Part shown: piece by piece, positions 58,135-64,000 of the stretch
Numbering within the stretch: the stretch's first letter is position 1
How the letters are laid out: each line of letters starts with the position of its first letter
Assembly: GCF_002007215.1 (NCBI RefSeq)
Contig: NZ_MUHX01000007.1
Location: 49,082-113,081, forward strand
Origin: Pyramidobacter sp. C12-8
GTDB taxonomy: Bacteria > Synergistota > Synergistia > Synergistales > Dethiosulfovibrionaceae
Direction of reading: 5' to 3'
Length of the DNA stretch: 64,000 nt
Notes under the pieces: generated by a model
Databases searched by the model: none
What the model saw: only the letters and a program-made list of their open reading frames with translations
Told to the model about the DNA's origin: nothing
Translations under genes and position numbers: made by a program

Positions 58135-59088
58135 CTACACCTTGTCGCGGATGTCGCGGCCGAACAGGCCGGACGGCTTGATGATCAGCGTCGCGATCAG
58201 CAGCGCGAAGACGACGAAGTCGCGCATCTGGCTGCTGATGAACCCGGCCGTCAGCATTTCCGCCAGCCCCAGCAGGATGCCGCCGATCACCGCGCCAGGC
58301 AGGCTGCCGAGACCGCCGATCACCGCCGCCACGAAGGCTTTGGTGGTGATCATGTTGCCCAGTTGCGGATAAAGCGTGTAGCGCGTCGCCAGGAAGATGC
58401 CGCCCACCGCCGCCAGCGCGCCGGCGACGAAGAAGACGATGGCGATCAACAGATTGACGTTGACGCCCATCAGCCCCGCCGTGCGCAGGTCGCAGGCCGC
58501 GGCGCGGATCGCCAGCCCCCAGCGCGTGCGCATCAAAAACATCTGCAGCAGCAGCAGGAAGACGACCGTCACGCCCAGCGAGATCAGATCGAAGGCGCTG
58601 ATCGTCAGCAGCGGCGTCAGCCCCTCGGCCGCGCCGGGGAAAAACCTCATCACCGACTCGCCCGCCGCGCCGGCGGCGCGCGCCGCAAGGACGATCGGCT
58701 GCGAGGGGAACACCTCGGGCAGCGCGCGGTAACGGCCGCCGATGGTGACGACGAAAATGTTCTCGATGACGATGGAAACGCCCATCGAGGCGATCAATAA
58801 ATAAAGCGTGGCCGACGTGCGCTCGCGGATCGGCCGGTAGGCCATGCGCTCGGTGACGATGGCGACGACGCCTGCGGCGAGGATCGCGCCCGCGCCGGCG
58901 AGCCAGATATTCATGCCCATAGAGTTGAGCATGCCGTAGGCCGCGTAACCGCCCACGACGAGAAAACCGCCGTGAGCGAAATTGGAAAACAGCAGGATCG
59001 AGTACACCAGCGAATACCCGACCGCGATCAGCGCGTAAACGGAGCCCAGCGAGAGACCGTTGACGACTTGTTGCAGAAAGGTTGCCAC
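58135..59088 (-). CDS. livH: Branched-chain amino acid ABC transporter permease LivH
   Basis: This 317-residue permease has about eight helices and the LivH pattern: QQVVNGLSLGSVYALIAVGYSLVY at the N-terminus, HGGFLVVGGY, and AIRAAACDLRTAGLMGVN in the coupling loop. It partners LivM. It follows the binding protein gene after 86 bases that include a strong hairpin. Confidence 0.94.
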   Translation of the reverse strand: MATFLQQVVNGLSLGSVYALIAVGYSLVYSILLFSNFAHGGFLVVGGYAAYGMLNSMGMNIWLAGAGAILAAGVVAIVTERMAYRPIRERTSATLYLLIASMGVSIVIENIFVVTIGGRYRALPEVFPSQPIVLAARAAGAAGESVMRFFPGAAEGLTPLLTISAFDLISLGVTVVFLLLLQMFLMRTRWGLAIRAAACDLRTAGLMGVNVNLLIAIVFFVAGALAAVGGIFLATRYTLYPQLGNMITTKAFVAAVIGGLGSLPGAVIGGILLGLAEMLTAGFISSQMRDFVVFALLIATLIIKPSGLFGRDIRDKV

Positions 59089-59111
59089 GACGACTCCTCC
59101 CTTTCATGACG

Positions 59112-59143
59112 AAGGGGCGGCGGCCCTTGCGCCGCCGCCCCTT
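59112..59143 (-). terminator. Intercistronic hairpin between binding protein and livH
   Basis: A perfect 13-bp inverted repeat, AAGGGGCGGCGGC with its complement, has a six-base loop and no strong T tract. Such hairpins stabilise upstream mRNA or cause partial termination, giving more binding protein than permease. Confidence 0.6.
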
Positions 59144-59174
59144 GCAGTGAACCCGTCGGATTTGAAAACGCTTT

Positions 59175-60326
59175 TTACATTTCGGGCTTGATCGTGGCAA
59201 AGTAGCTCGTCTTGCCGCCTTCAGCCTTGAGCATGATGCCTTCCTTGCCCTTGGGGTTATGGAACTCGTCCATGGTCAGCGTGCAGTGCATCAGCTTCAG
59301 ATCTTTGGTCTGCTCGAGAGCGTCGCGGACCTTTTCGGGATCGAGGCTGCCGGCGCGTTCGACGGCGTCCTTCAGCCAGTACACGCAGTCGTAAGCCATC
59401 ATCGCGTTCATGAATTCCTTGCACTCGGTGCCGGTCTTCTGCTCGAACTTGTCGAAGAACCCCTTCAGCTTCGGGTCGCCCTTGTCCACGTGGCTGACCC
59501 AGTAGGTGTTTTCCATGGCGTCGCCGGCGATCTCCCACCAGAAGTCGCCGTAACCGTCGCCGCCGATGATCGGGCAGGTGAAGCCCATCTCGCGGGCCTG
59601 TTTGATCGCCAGAGGCGTACACTTGCCCATCGTCGGGAACACGAGGATGTCGGGCTTGGCTTCCTTGAACTTGGTCAGCTGGGCGCGGAAATCGACGTCT
59701 TCGCCGCGGTGCCCTTCGTCGGCCACAACCTCGCCGCCCATCTTCTTGTACTCGTTGACGAAGAACTCGCGCAGCCCCTGCGAGTAGTCGCTGGACACGT
59801 CGTACAGCACGGCGGCCTTCATGAGGTTCAGGTTCTTGACCGCGAACGTGGCCAGGATAGCGCCCTGATACGGGTCGAGGAAACAAATGCGGAAGTTGTA
59901 GGGACGTACCTTGCCGCGCTCGTCCATGGTCACCATCGGGTTCGTCGGCAGCGTGCCGAGGTGAGGCACGTGACCGCGGTTGAACACGGCGGCGGCGGAA
60001 ATGCACAGCCCGGAACCGCTCGGGCCGATGACGGCGACGACCTTGTCCTGATTGACGAGGCGACGCGCCGCGTTGACCATGTCTTCGTTGCGCGTGCGGC
60101 AGTCGTACTGAATGACGCGCATCGGCAGCATCGCGTCGCCGACCTTGACGCCGCCGGCGGCGTTGATCTCTTCGAGGGCGATCTTCACCGACTCGACTTC
60201 GGCGAAGCCGTAAGCGGCAAAGTCGCCCGTCGAAGTCGAAATCTCGCCGACCAACACTTCCTCCGCGGCGAACGCCGGGAACGCGAACATCGCAACTGCC
60301 ACAACAATCGATAGGAACTTTTTCAC
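59175..60326 (-). CDS. Branched-chain amino acid ABC transporter substrate-binding protein (LivJ/LivK type)
   Basis: This 383-residue periplasmic protein has a signal peptide (FLSIVVAVAMFAFPAFA, cleavage after AFA near residue 20) and then the type I periplasmic-binding fold: VLVGEISTSTGDFAAYG, VIGPSGSGLCISAAAVFN, and KNLNLMKAAVLYDVSSDYSQGL. It binds amino acids, most likely leucine-type or other aliphatic ones, and delivers them to LivHM. AGGTG precedes the ATG. It is the first gene of the operon and lies divergent from a LysR regulator. Confidence 0.93.
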   Translation of the reverse strand: MKKFLSIVVAVAMFAFPAFAAEEVLVGEISTSTGDFAAYGFAEVESVKIALEEINAAGGVKVGDAMLPMRVIQYDCRTRNEDMVNAARRLVNQDKVVAVIGPSGSGLCISAAAVFNRGHVPHLGTLPTNPMVTMDERGKVRPYNFRICFLDPYQGAILATFAVKNLNLMKAAVLYDVSSDYSQGLREFFVNEYKKMGGEVVADEGHRGEDVDFRAQLTKFKEAKPDILVFPTMGKCTPLAIKQAREMGFTCPIIGGDGYGDFWWEIAGDAMENTYWVSHVDKGDPKLKGFFDKFEQKTGTECKEFMNAMMAYDCVYWLKDAVERAGSLDPEKVRDALEQTKDLKLMHCTLTMDEFHNPKGKEGIMLKAEGGKTSYFATIKPEM

Positions 60327-60655
60327 GCTGGCACCTCCATTTTTAAAATATAAAGTTTGTTACACGAAAATCTTAACATAACTTATCTTTCGAAGCAAGT
60401 TATTTTTATGCAGCGAATATTATAGAAACACGCCGCGTTTATCGTTCTTTTGCGTCCGAATAAATCATTTGCGTTTTGCTGAAAACGCAATTCATGGCAT
60501 GAGATTTCGGCAACGTGCGCGTCCGCGGAAGAACTCGCCCGGAACGGCGAACGGCCGTCCGCCTCCGCCGCGAACGTTTGACAAAGCGCCGCCGATGATC
60601 TATCGTCAAAAAAAACAAAAAGCCCTTGATTCTTTCTCATAGCAAAGGAGACGCC
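60327..60655. promoter_or_regulatory. Divergent promoter region between liv operon and lysR
   Basis: This 329-base region holds a minus-strand promoter TTGCTT-17-TAAGAT (60398 down to 60370) for liv and a plus-strand promoter TTGACA-17-TATCGT (60578-60606) for the LysR gene. An inverted repeat ATAACTT/AAGTTAT with a 12-base centre (60378-60403) overlaps the liv promoter and is a candidate LysR-type site. No gene is seen in it. Confidence 0.6.
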
Positions 60656-61537
60656 ATGGACACGAAAAAATGCGCCGTGCTGCTGCGGGCCGTCGAAAAC
60701 GGTTCGCTGACCACCGCCGCCGAAGAGCTTGGTTACACTCCGTCGGGCGTGAGCCGCATCATCGCTTCGCTGGAAAAAGAGGCCGGCTTCCCGCTGCTGC
60801 GCCGCAACCATATCGGCGTCAATCTGACGCGCGAGGGCGAGCTGCTGCTGCCCGTCCTGCGCGAGCTGGTGCGCGCCGCCGGACAGTTCGCCGAAACGTC
60901 CGCCCAGATCCGCGGCGTCGAATGCGGCAGCGTCACCGTCGGGGCGGCGTACGGCGTTTATTATCCGCTGCTGGCCCGTCTCGCGGCCGAGTTCGGACGG
61001 CTTCATCCCGGCATCGCCGTTTCCATCGCCGAGGGGTTGAGCAGCGACCTGGCCGCCATGGTCGAAGAGGGACGCGCCGACTTCTGCGTCATCAGCCGGC
61101 GCGAGGGCAGCTTTCAGTGGACGCCGCTTTGCAACGACAAGCTGGTCGTCTGGGTGCCCGCCGGGCACTGGTCCGTCGCCCGCGGCGCCTTCCCCGCCGA
61201 AGCGTTCGCCAGCGAACCCTACATCGAAATGTACCCCGGCCGCGAGAGCGACAACTCGCGCTACTTCGCCGCCCGCGGCGTCACGGCTGCGGCGCGCTGC
61301 TCCACCTCCGAGGTCAGCGCCGCCTTCGCCATGATCGAAGCCGGCCTCGGCGTGGCGCTGATGAACGGCATTCTGCAGCGGCCGCCCAGCCCGCGCGTGG
61401 TCAGCGTGCCGCTCGACCCGCCCGAAACCGTCAAGATCGGCCTGGCCTGGCCGAAGGAAGAGTTTCTCTCGCCGGCGGCGCGCACGTTCGCCGCCTTCGC
61501 CCGCGGCGAATTCCTCAAAAACAGGCGCTTGCCGTAA
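60656..61537 (+). CDS. LysR-family transcriptional regulator
   Basis: This 293-residue protein has an N-terminal LysR helix-turn-helix (CAVLLRAVENGSLTTAAEELGYTPSGVSRIIASLEKEAG, i.e. GSLTTAAEELGYTPSGVSR near 20-40) and a C-terminal periplasmic-binding-type effector domain. AAAGGAG before ATG 60656 supports the start over an upstream in-frame ATG at 60626. Divergent placement suggests control of the liv operon in response to an amino acid or related ligand. Confidence 0.9.
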   Translation: MDTKKCAVLLRAVENGSLTTAAEELGYTPSGVSRIIASLEKEAGFPLLRRNHIGVNLTREGELLLPVLRELVRAAGQFAETSAQIRGVECGSVTVGAAYGVYYPLLARLAAEFGRLHPGIAVSIAEGLSSDLAAMVEEGRADFCVISRREGSFQWTPLCNDKLVVWVPAGHWSVARGAFPAEAFASEPYIEMYPGRESDNSRYFAARGVTAAARCSTSEVSAAFAMIEAGLGVALMNGILQRPPSPRVVSVPLDPPETVKIGLAWPKEEFLSPAARTFAAFARGEFLKNRRLP

Positions 61538-61542
61538 CACGC

Positions 61543-61599
61543 CGTCCGCCGACAAAAAATCCGGTCCCTTTTCGGGGCCGGATTTTTTGTCGGCGGACG
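61543..61599. terminator. Bidirectional terminator between lysR and NifX-like gene
   Basis: A near-perfect 26-bp stem (61543-61568 with 61574-61599) with AAAAAA/TTTTTT tracts inside it separates the convergent genes. Confidence 0.85.
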
Positions 61600-61617
61600 A
61601 AGCGTTCCTTGCCAATG

Positions 61618-61998
61618 CTAATGGCGGCACGAGCCGTTTCCGCAGGAATGTTCCGCGCCGTGATCGTGATGATGGCAGTTCGCCTCGGCGTTGGCGGAAA
61701 GCTGTCCGGCGGCGAACTTCGCGGCAGCTTCGTCCGCGCTGCCCTGATTGCCGGCGTAAATGGCGATCCCCGCCTCCTGCAGCGCCGCCACCGCGCCGCC
61801 GCCCAAACCGCCGCAGATCAGCGCCTCGACGCCCCTTTCCTTCAAAAAGGCCGCCAGCGCGCCGTGCCCGTGCCCCTCCGTGCCGATCACTTCCGAGGCG
61901 CCGACCGCGCCGTTTTCGATCGTGTAGATCTTCACCGTTTCGGTGTGTCCGAAATGCTGAAAGATCGCGCCGTTCTCATACGTTACCGCTAATTTCAT
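61618..61998 (-). CDS. NifX/NifB-family dinitrogenase iron-molybdenum cofactor-binding protein
   Basis: This 126-residue protein has the small NifX-like fold (MKLAVTYENGAIFQHFGHTETVKIY; EALICGGLGGGAVAALQEAGIAIYAG). Homologues bind iron-sulfur or iron-molybdenum clusters. No nitrogenase genes are nearby, so a general metal-cluster role is more likely. The C-terminal 20 residues are rich in His and Cys (CHHHDHG, CGNGSC), a likely metal-binding tail. GGAGGG precedes the start. It follows the dehydrogenase gene by 40 bases on the same strand. Confidence 0.85.
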   Translation of the reverse strand: MKLAVTYENGAIFQHFGHTETVKIYTIENGAVGASEVIGTEGHGHGALAAFLKERGVEALICGGLGGGAVAALQEAGIAIYAGNQGSADEAAAKFAAGQLSANAEANCHHHDHGAEHSCGNGSCRH

Positions 61999-62038
61999 GT
62001 CTCATCCCTCCATTGTATTTTACGCAGCCGAAAAGGAA

Positions 62039-63013
62039 TCAGGATCCGTCGCGGAGGACGTCCCTGTTTTCGAATCCCAGCGGGTGTTCGACGCTGTAAA
62101 CGCAGCGCGGCTTCCTTCCCTCGCACACGTCGAACAGCGCCTGCACGGCCGCCGTGCCGACGCGGCGCAGCGCTTCGTCCGTGTTAGCGCCGAGATGGGG
62201 CGTGGCGATCACGTTGTCCAGCGAGAGCAGCCGGTGTCCCGCCGTCGGCGGCTCGTGCTCCCACACGTCGCAGGCGGCTCCCGCCAGCCGACCGACGCGC
62301 AGCGCCTCATAGAGCGCCTCCTCGTCGACGACGCCCCCACGCGACGTGTTGATCAGCACCGCGCCCTTTCTGGCCGCGGCCAGTTCTTTGGCGCCGATCA
62401 GATGAAAGGTCTCTCCCGTCAGGTGCACGCCCAGCGAGATCACGTCGGCGCCCCGCATCACGTCGATAACGGAAGGGCGATGTTCCACGTGGAACATTTT
62501 CACTTTCTCGGGCGTCAGCGAGGGCGAATAGCCGATGACTTTCATACCGAACCCTTCGCGCAGAATGCGCGCTGCGCGCCGGGCGATGTCTCCGACGCCG
62601 ATCAGTCCCAGCGTCTTGCCCGCCAGTTCGCGCCCGCAAAACTCCGGCGGCGCGCTTCTCACGGGGCGCCCCGAACGGACCGCACGGTCGGCGGCGGTCA
62701 CGCGGCGCATCAGATCCAACGCCAGCGCAGCGATCAGTTCCGCCACCGAATCGGCATTCTGCGCAGGCACGTAGGTTACGGTAATGTTACGGGCCGCGCA
62801 CCATTCCAGATCGATGCCGTCGCTGCCCGTGCCGTGCACGGCAATCACCTTCAGCCGCGGCGCGCGTTCCAGTGTTTCCCGCGGCAGCTTCAGATTGCGG
62901 CTGATCAGACCGTCGCACTCCGCCAGACGCCCCCAGTCGGCGACGATCTCAGCCCGCGACCGCAGCAGGGCCACGGCGTCACGGTGCAGATGTTCGCAAA
63001 GGAAAACATTCAT
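62039..63013 (-). CDS. D-isomer-specific 2-hydroxyacid dehydrogenase (SerA-like)
   Basis: This 324-residue NAD enzyme has GLIGVGDIARRAA near residue 135, and the catalytic Arg in NTSRGGVVDEEAL, Glu in CDVWEHEPP and His in TPHLGANTDEA. It fits the phosphoglycerate dehydrogenase/hydroxypyruvate reductase group but lacks a C-terminal ACT domain, so the substrate is open. ATG 63013 follows GGAGG. A perfect parS palindrome lies in the coding sequence and is read as KMFHVEH near residue 173, between the Rossmann glycine loop and catalytic motifs. Confidence 0.88.
   Translation of the reverse strand: MNVFLCEHLHRDAVALLRSRAEIVADWGRLAECDGLISRNLKLPRETLERAPRLKVIAVHGTGSDGIDLEWCAARNITVTYVPAQNADSVAELIAALALDLMRRVTAADRAVRSGRPVRSAPPEFCGRELAGKTLGLIGVGDIARRAARILREGFGMKVIGYSPSLTPEKVKMFHVEHRPSVIDVMRGADVISLGVHLTGETFHLIGAKELAAARKGAVLINTSRGGVVDEEALYEALRVGRLAGAACDVWEHEPPTAGHRLLSLDNVIATPHLGANTDEALRRVGTAAVQALFDVCEGRKPRCVYSVEHPLGFENRDVLRDGS
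62481..62496. promoter_or_regulatory. parS: parS site 4, inside the dehydrogenase gene
   Basis: A perfect TGTTCCACGTGGAACA palindrome lies in frame within the 2-hydroxyacid dehydrogenase coding sequence, encoding MFHVEH. The other three sites are intergenic. Confidence 0.88.
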
Positions 63014-63152
63014 GAGCTCGTCCTCCGTTCGTTCTCTGATCATTCGCTCCGCCGAGAGCCGGAGCCGCGCGCGCCTGTCTCGCTCCTGCTTGACCGCCGG
63101 CGCCGCAGAAGGTAATATCGTTCCATCTTCTCCGAACGAAGGAGGACCGCTG

Positions 63153-63809
63153 ATGGACTACTCTCGACGCATTGCCCGGGCGCTGTTCGGGCTGCTGCTT
63201 TTCGGCACGGGATCGTGCTGCAACATCCAGGCCAACGTGGGGCTCGGCCCTTGGGAAGCGTTCAGCATGGGCGTGGGCGCTCGGCTGGGGTTGAGTTTTG
63301 GGACCGTGCTGGCCGGATCGGGGCTGGTCATCCTCGCCGTCGACCTGCTGCTGCGCGAAAAAATCGGGCTCGGCACGCTGCTTGACATCGCCTGCATCGG
63401 CCCCATTGCCGATCTGCTGCGCGCCGCCGGCGTCATTCCCATGATGACCGGCTTCCCCTCGGGCATCGCCACGCTTTTGACGGGACAGCTTCTGATCGCC
63501 GTGGGCAGTTATTTTTACATCGGCGCGGGGCTGAGCTGCGGCCCCCGCGACGCACTGATGGTCGCCCTGTGCAAGCGCTTCCCGCGCACTCCCGTAGGCG
63601 TGATCCGGTTTTCCATCGAAGGCGGCGCTCTGCTCACCGGCTGGCTCTGCGGCGCCAAGATCGGCGTCGGCACCGTCGTCGCCGTCTTCGGCATCAGTTT
63701 TATCCTTCAGGCCGTGTTCTCGCTGCTGCGCTTCGACGTCAGCACGATCGAACACGAGGATCTGCTCGCCACCGCCAGGAACCTTCTGAGCCCCAAAGCG
63801 CCCCGCTGA
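63153..63809 (+). CDS. YczE/YitT-like membrane protein
   Basis: This 218-residue membrane protein has about five helices. The pattern GTGSCCNIQANVGLGPWEAFSMGV near the N-terminus and YIGAGLSCGPRDALMVAL in the second half matches the YczE/YitT-type family of uncharacterised membrane proteins. Its function is unknown. ATG 63153 is preceded by GGAGG seven bases upstream; a longer upstream frame is non-coding. It is divergent from the dehydrogenase gene, with a 139-base shared region. Confidence 0.82.
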   Translation: MDYSRRIARALFGLLLFGTGSCCNIQANVGLGPWEAFSMGVGARLGLSFGTVLAGSGLVILAVDLLLREKIGLGTLLDIACIGPIADLLRAAGVIPMMTGFPSGIATLLTGQLLIAVGSYFYIGAGLSCGPRDALMVALCKRFPRTPVGVIRFSIEGGALLTGWLCGAKIGVGTVVAVFGISFILQAVFSLLRFDVSTIEHEDLLATARNLLSPKAPR

Positions 63810-63835
63810 GCGCACTTCAACAATAAATGCCTCTG

Positions 63836-63920
63836 AATATTATTTCTTAAATCAAAAAGCCGAACGCAACGGCGCCGGCCGGCGGCTGCATGAGCAGTCC
63901 CCGTCCGGCGCCGTTCATTT
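63836..63920 (-). repeat. Dispersed intergenic element, diverged copy G
   Basis: In inverted orientation, like copy A, it starts AATATTATTTCTTAAATC and AAAAAGCCGAACGCAA (63836-63867). The inner part has been replaced by AACGGCGCCGG/CCGGCGCCGTT arms (63868-63878 and 63905-63915). On the minus strand the stem is followed by GCGTTCGGCTTTTTG, so it probably terminates the minus-strand gene at the right edge. Confidence 0.7.
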
Positions 63921-63941
63921 CGATCCGCCCGGGGCGTCGGT

Positions 63942-64000
63942 TCAATACAGCCCGGGATAGAGCGGTTTCGCCTCGCAGAGTTCGGTGATCTCGGCGCGGA
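63942..64000 (-). CDS. Probable C-terminus of serine hydroxymethyltransferase (cut by right edge)
   Basis: The last 19 codons of a minus-strand frame read RAEITELCEAKPLYPGLY and then stop. The ELC...PLYPxL ending resembles serine hydroxymethyltransferases. That enzyme would fit next to a glycine cleavage system, but so short a piece cannot prove it. Element G lies immediately downstream as a likely terminator. Confidence 0.4.
   Translation of the reverse strand, partial: RAEITELCEAKPLYPGLY

Noticed and set aside
47410..59480. Additional CACGTG-containing sites (near 47418 and 59468) as parS
   Set aside because: Only the central 6-8 bases match; the flanking TGTT and AACA are missing, so they fall short of the consensus.
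61618..61998. Nitrogenase accessory role for the NifX-like protein
   Set aside because: No nif genes are in the window, and members of this family occur widely in organisms that do not fix nitrogen.
1..64000. CRISPR arrays, tRNA, rRNA or prophage
   Set aside because: No regularly spaced repeats with unique spacers were seen apart from the in-frame adhesin repeats. No tRNA T-loop pattern with a cloverleaf context, rRNA segment or phage structural genes were recognised by eye.

Overview
The window is GC-rich chromosomal DNA from what looks like a strictly anaerobic, amino-acid-fermenting bacterium with an outer membrane. Supporting genes are a trimeric autotransporter with a YadA-type beta-barrel anchor, a complete rnfCDGEAB ion-pumping complex, a complete glycine cleavage system (gcvT-gcvH-gcvPA-gcvPB plus lpd), peptide and branched-chain amino acid ABC importers, and many amidohydrolases. 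My best guess is the phylum Synergistota (a Pyramidobacter-like organism); this is inferred from gene content only. I saw no rRNA, tRNA, prophage or CRISPR array. Four copies of a ParB-type parS palindrome (three perfect, one with a single end mismatch) suggest an origin-proximal location.

Layout. 1-2274: thiamine pyrophosphokinase, then a TPP riboswitch and terminator controlling thiE-thiD. 2536-7324: two paralogous YtcJ-type amidohydrolases flanking an APC permease. 7539-9731: YadA-like adhesin with an array of 14-residue repeats. 10029-11597: two tandem TauE/SafE exporters. 11739-17446: two M20 amidohydrolases, two small membrane proteins and a PucR-type activator. 17472-20803: EamA exporter, an unknown membrane protein and a LarA-like racemase. 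21108-23849: a lower-GC lipM plus two radical-SAM genes (LipS1/LipS2-type lipoyl synthase). 24181-26872: aminotransferase, rlmN and a small unknown protein. 27075-35915: GntR regulator, then a convergent eight-gene unit (creatininase-like, nitrilase-like, RraA-like and a dipeptide-type ABC importer). 36000-36330: IS remnant. 36400-39531: secreted unknown, MFS transporter, MerR regulator. 39847-44831: rnf operon. 44904-45448: frameshifted fic. 45500-53326: alpha/beta hydrolase, lpd, gcv genes and lplA. 53830-55495: arsR, redox-active thioredoxin-like protein and ArsP-like permease. 55696-61537: liv ABC importer and a divergent LysR regulator. 61618-63809: NifX-like protein, 2-hydroxyacid dehydrogenase and YczE-like membrane protein. 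The right edge holds what is probably the C-terminus of a serine hydroxymethyltransferase.

How the genes fit together. Imported peptides, amino acids and N-acyl or amide derivatives are hydrolysed by M20, YtcJ, creatininase-like and nitrilase-like enzymes. Glycine is oxidised by the cleavage system, whose GcvH must be lipoylated. Lipoate can come either from LipM plus the two radical-SAM proteins (de novo) or from LplA, encoded immediately upstream of gcvT (salvage). Rnf couples ferredoxin and NAD pools to an ion gradient.

The most unusual content is non-coding. A family of dispersed intergenic elements, up to 162 bp, has 13-bp terminal inverted repeats and a 16-bp inner inverted repeat. At least seven full, shortened or decayed copies occur here, and two of them flank the lipoate block as direct repeats. 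Other highlights are the parS cluster, a long-arm operator over the promoter of the eight-gene catabolic unit, a MerR-type dyad promoter, and a C-terminal coiled-coil extension on the YadA-type adhesin.
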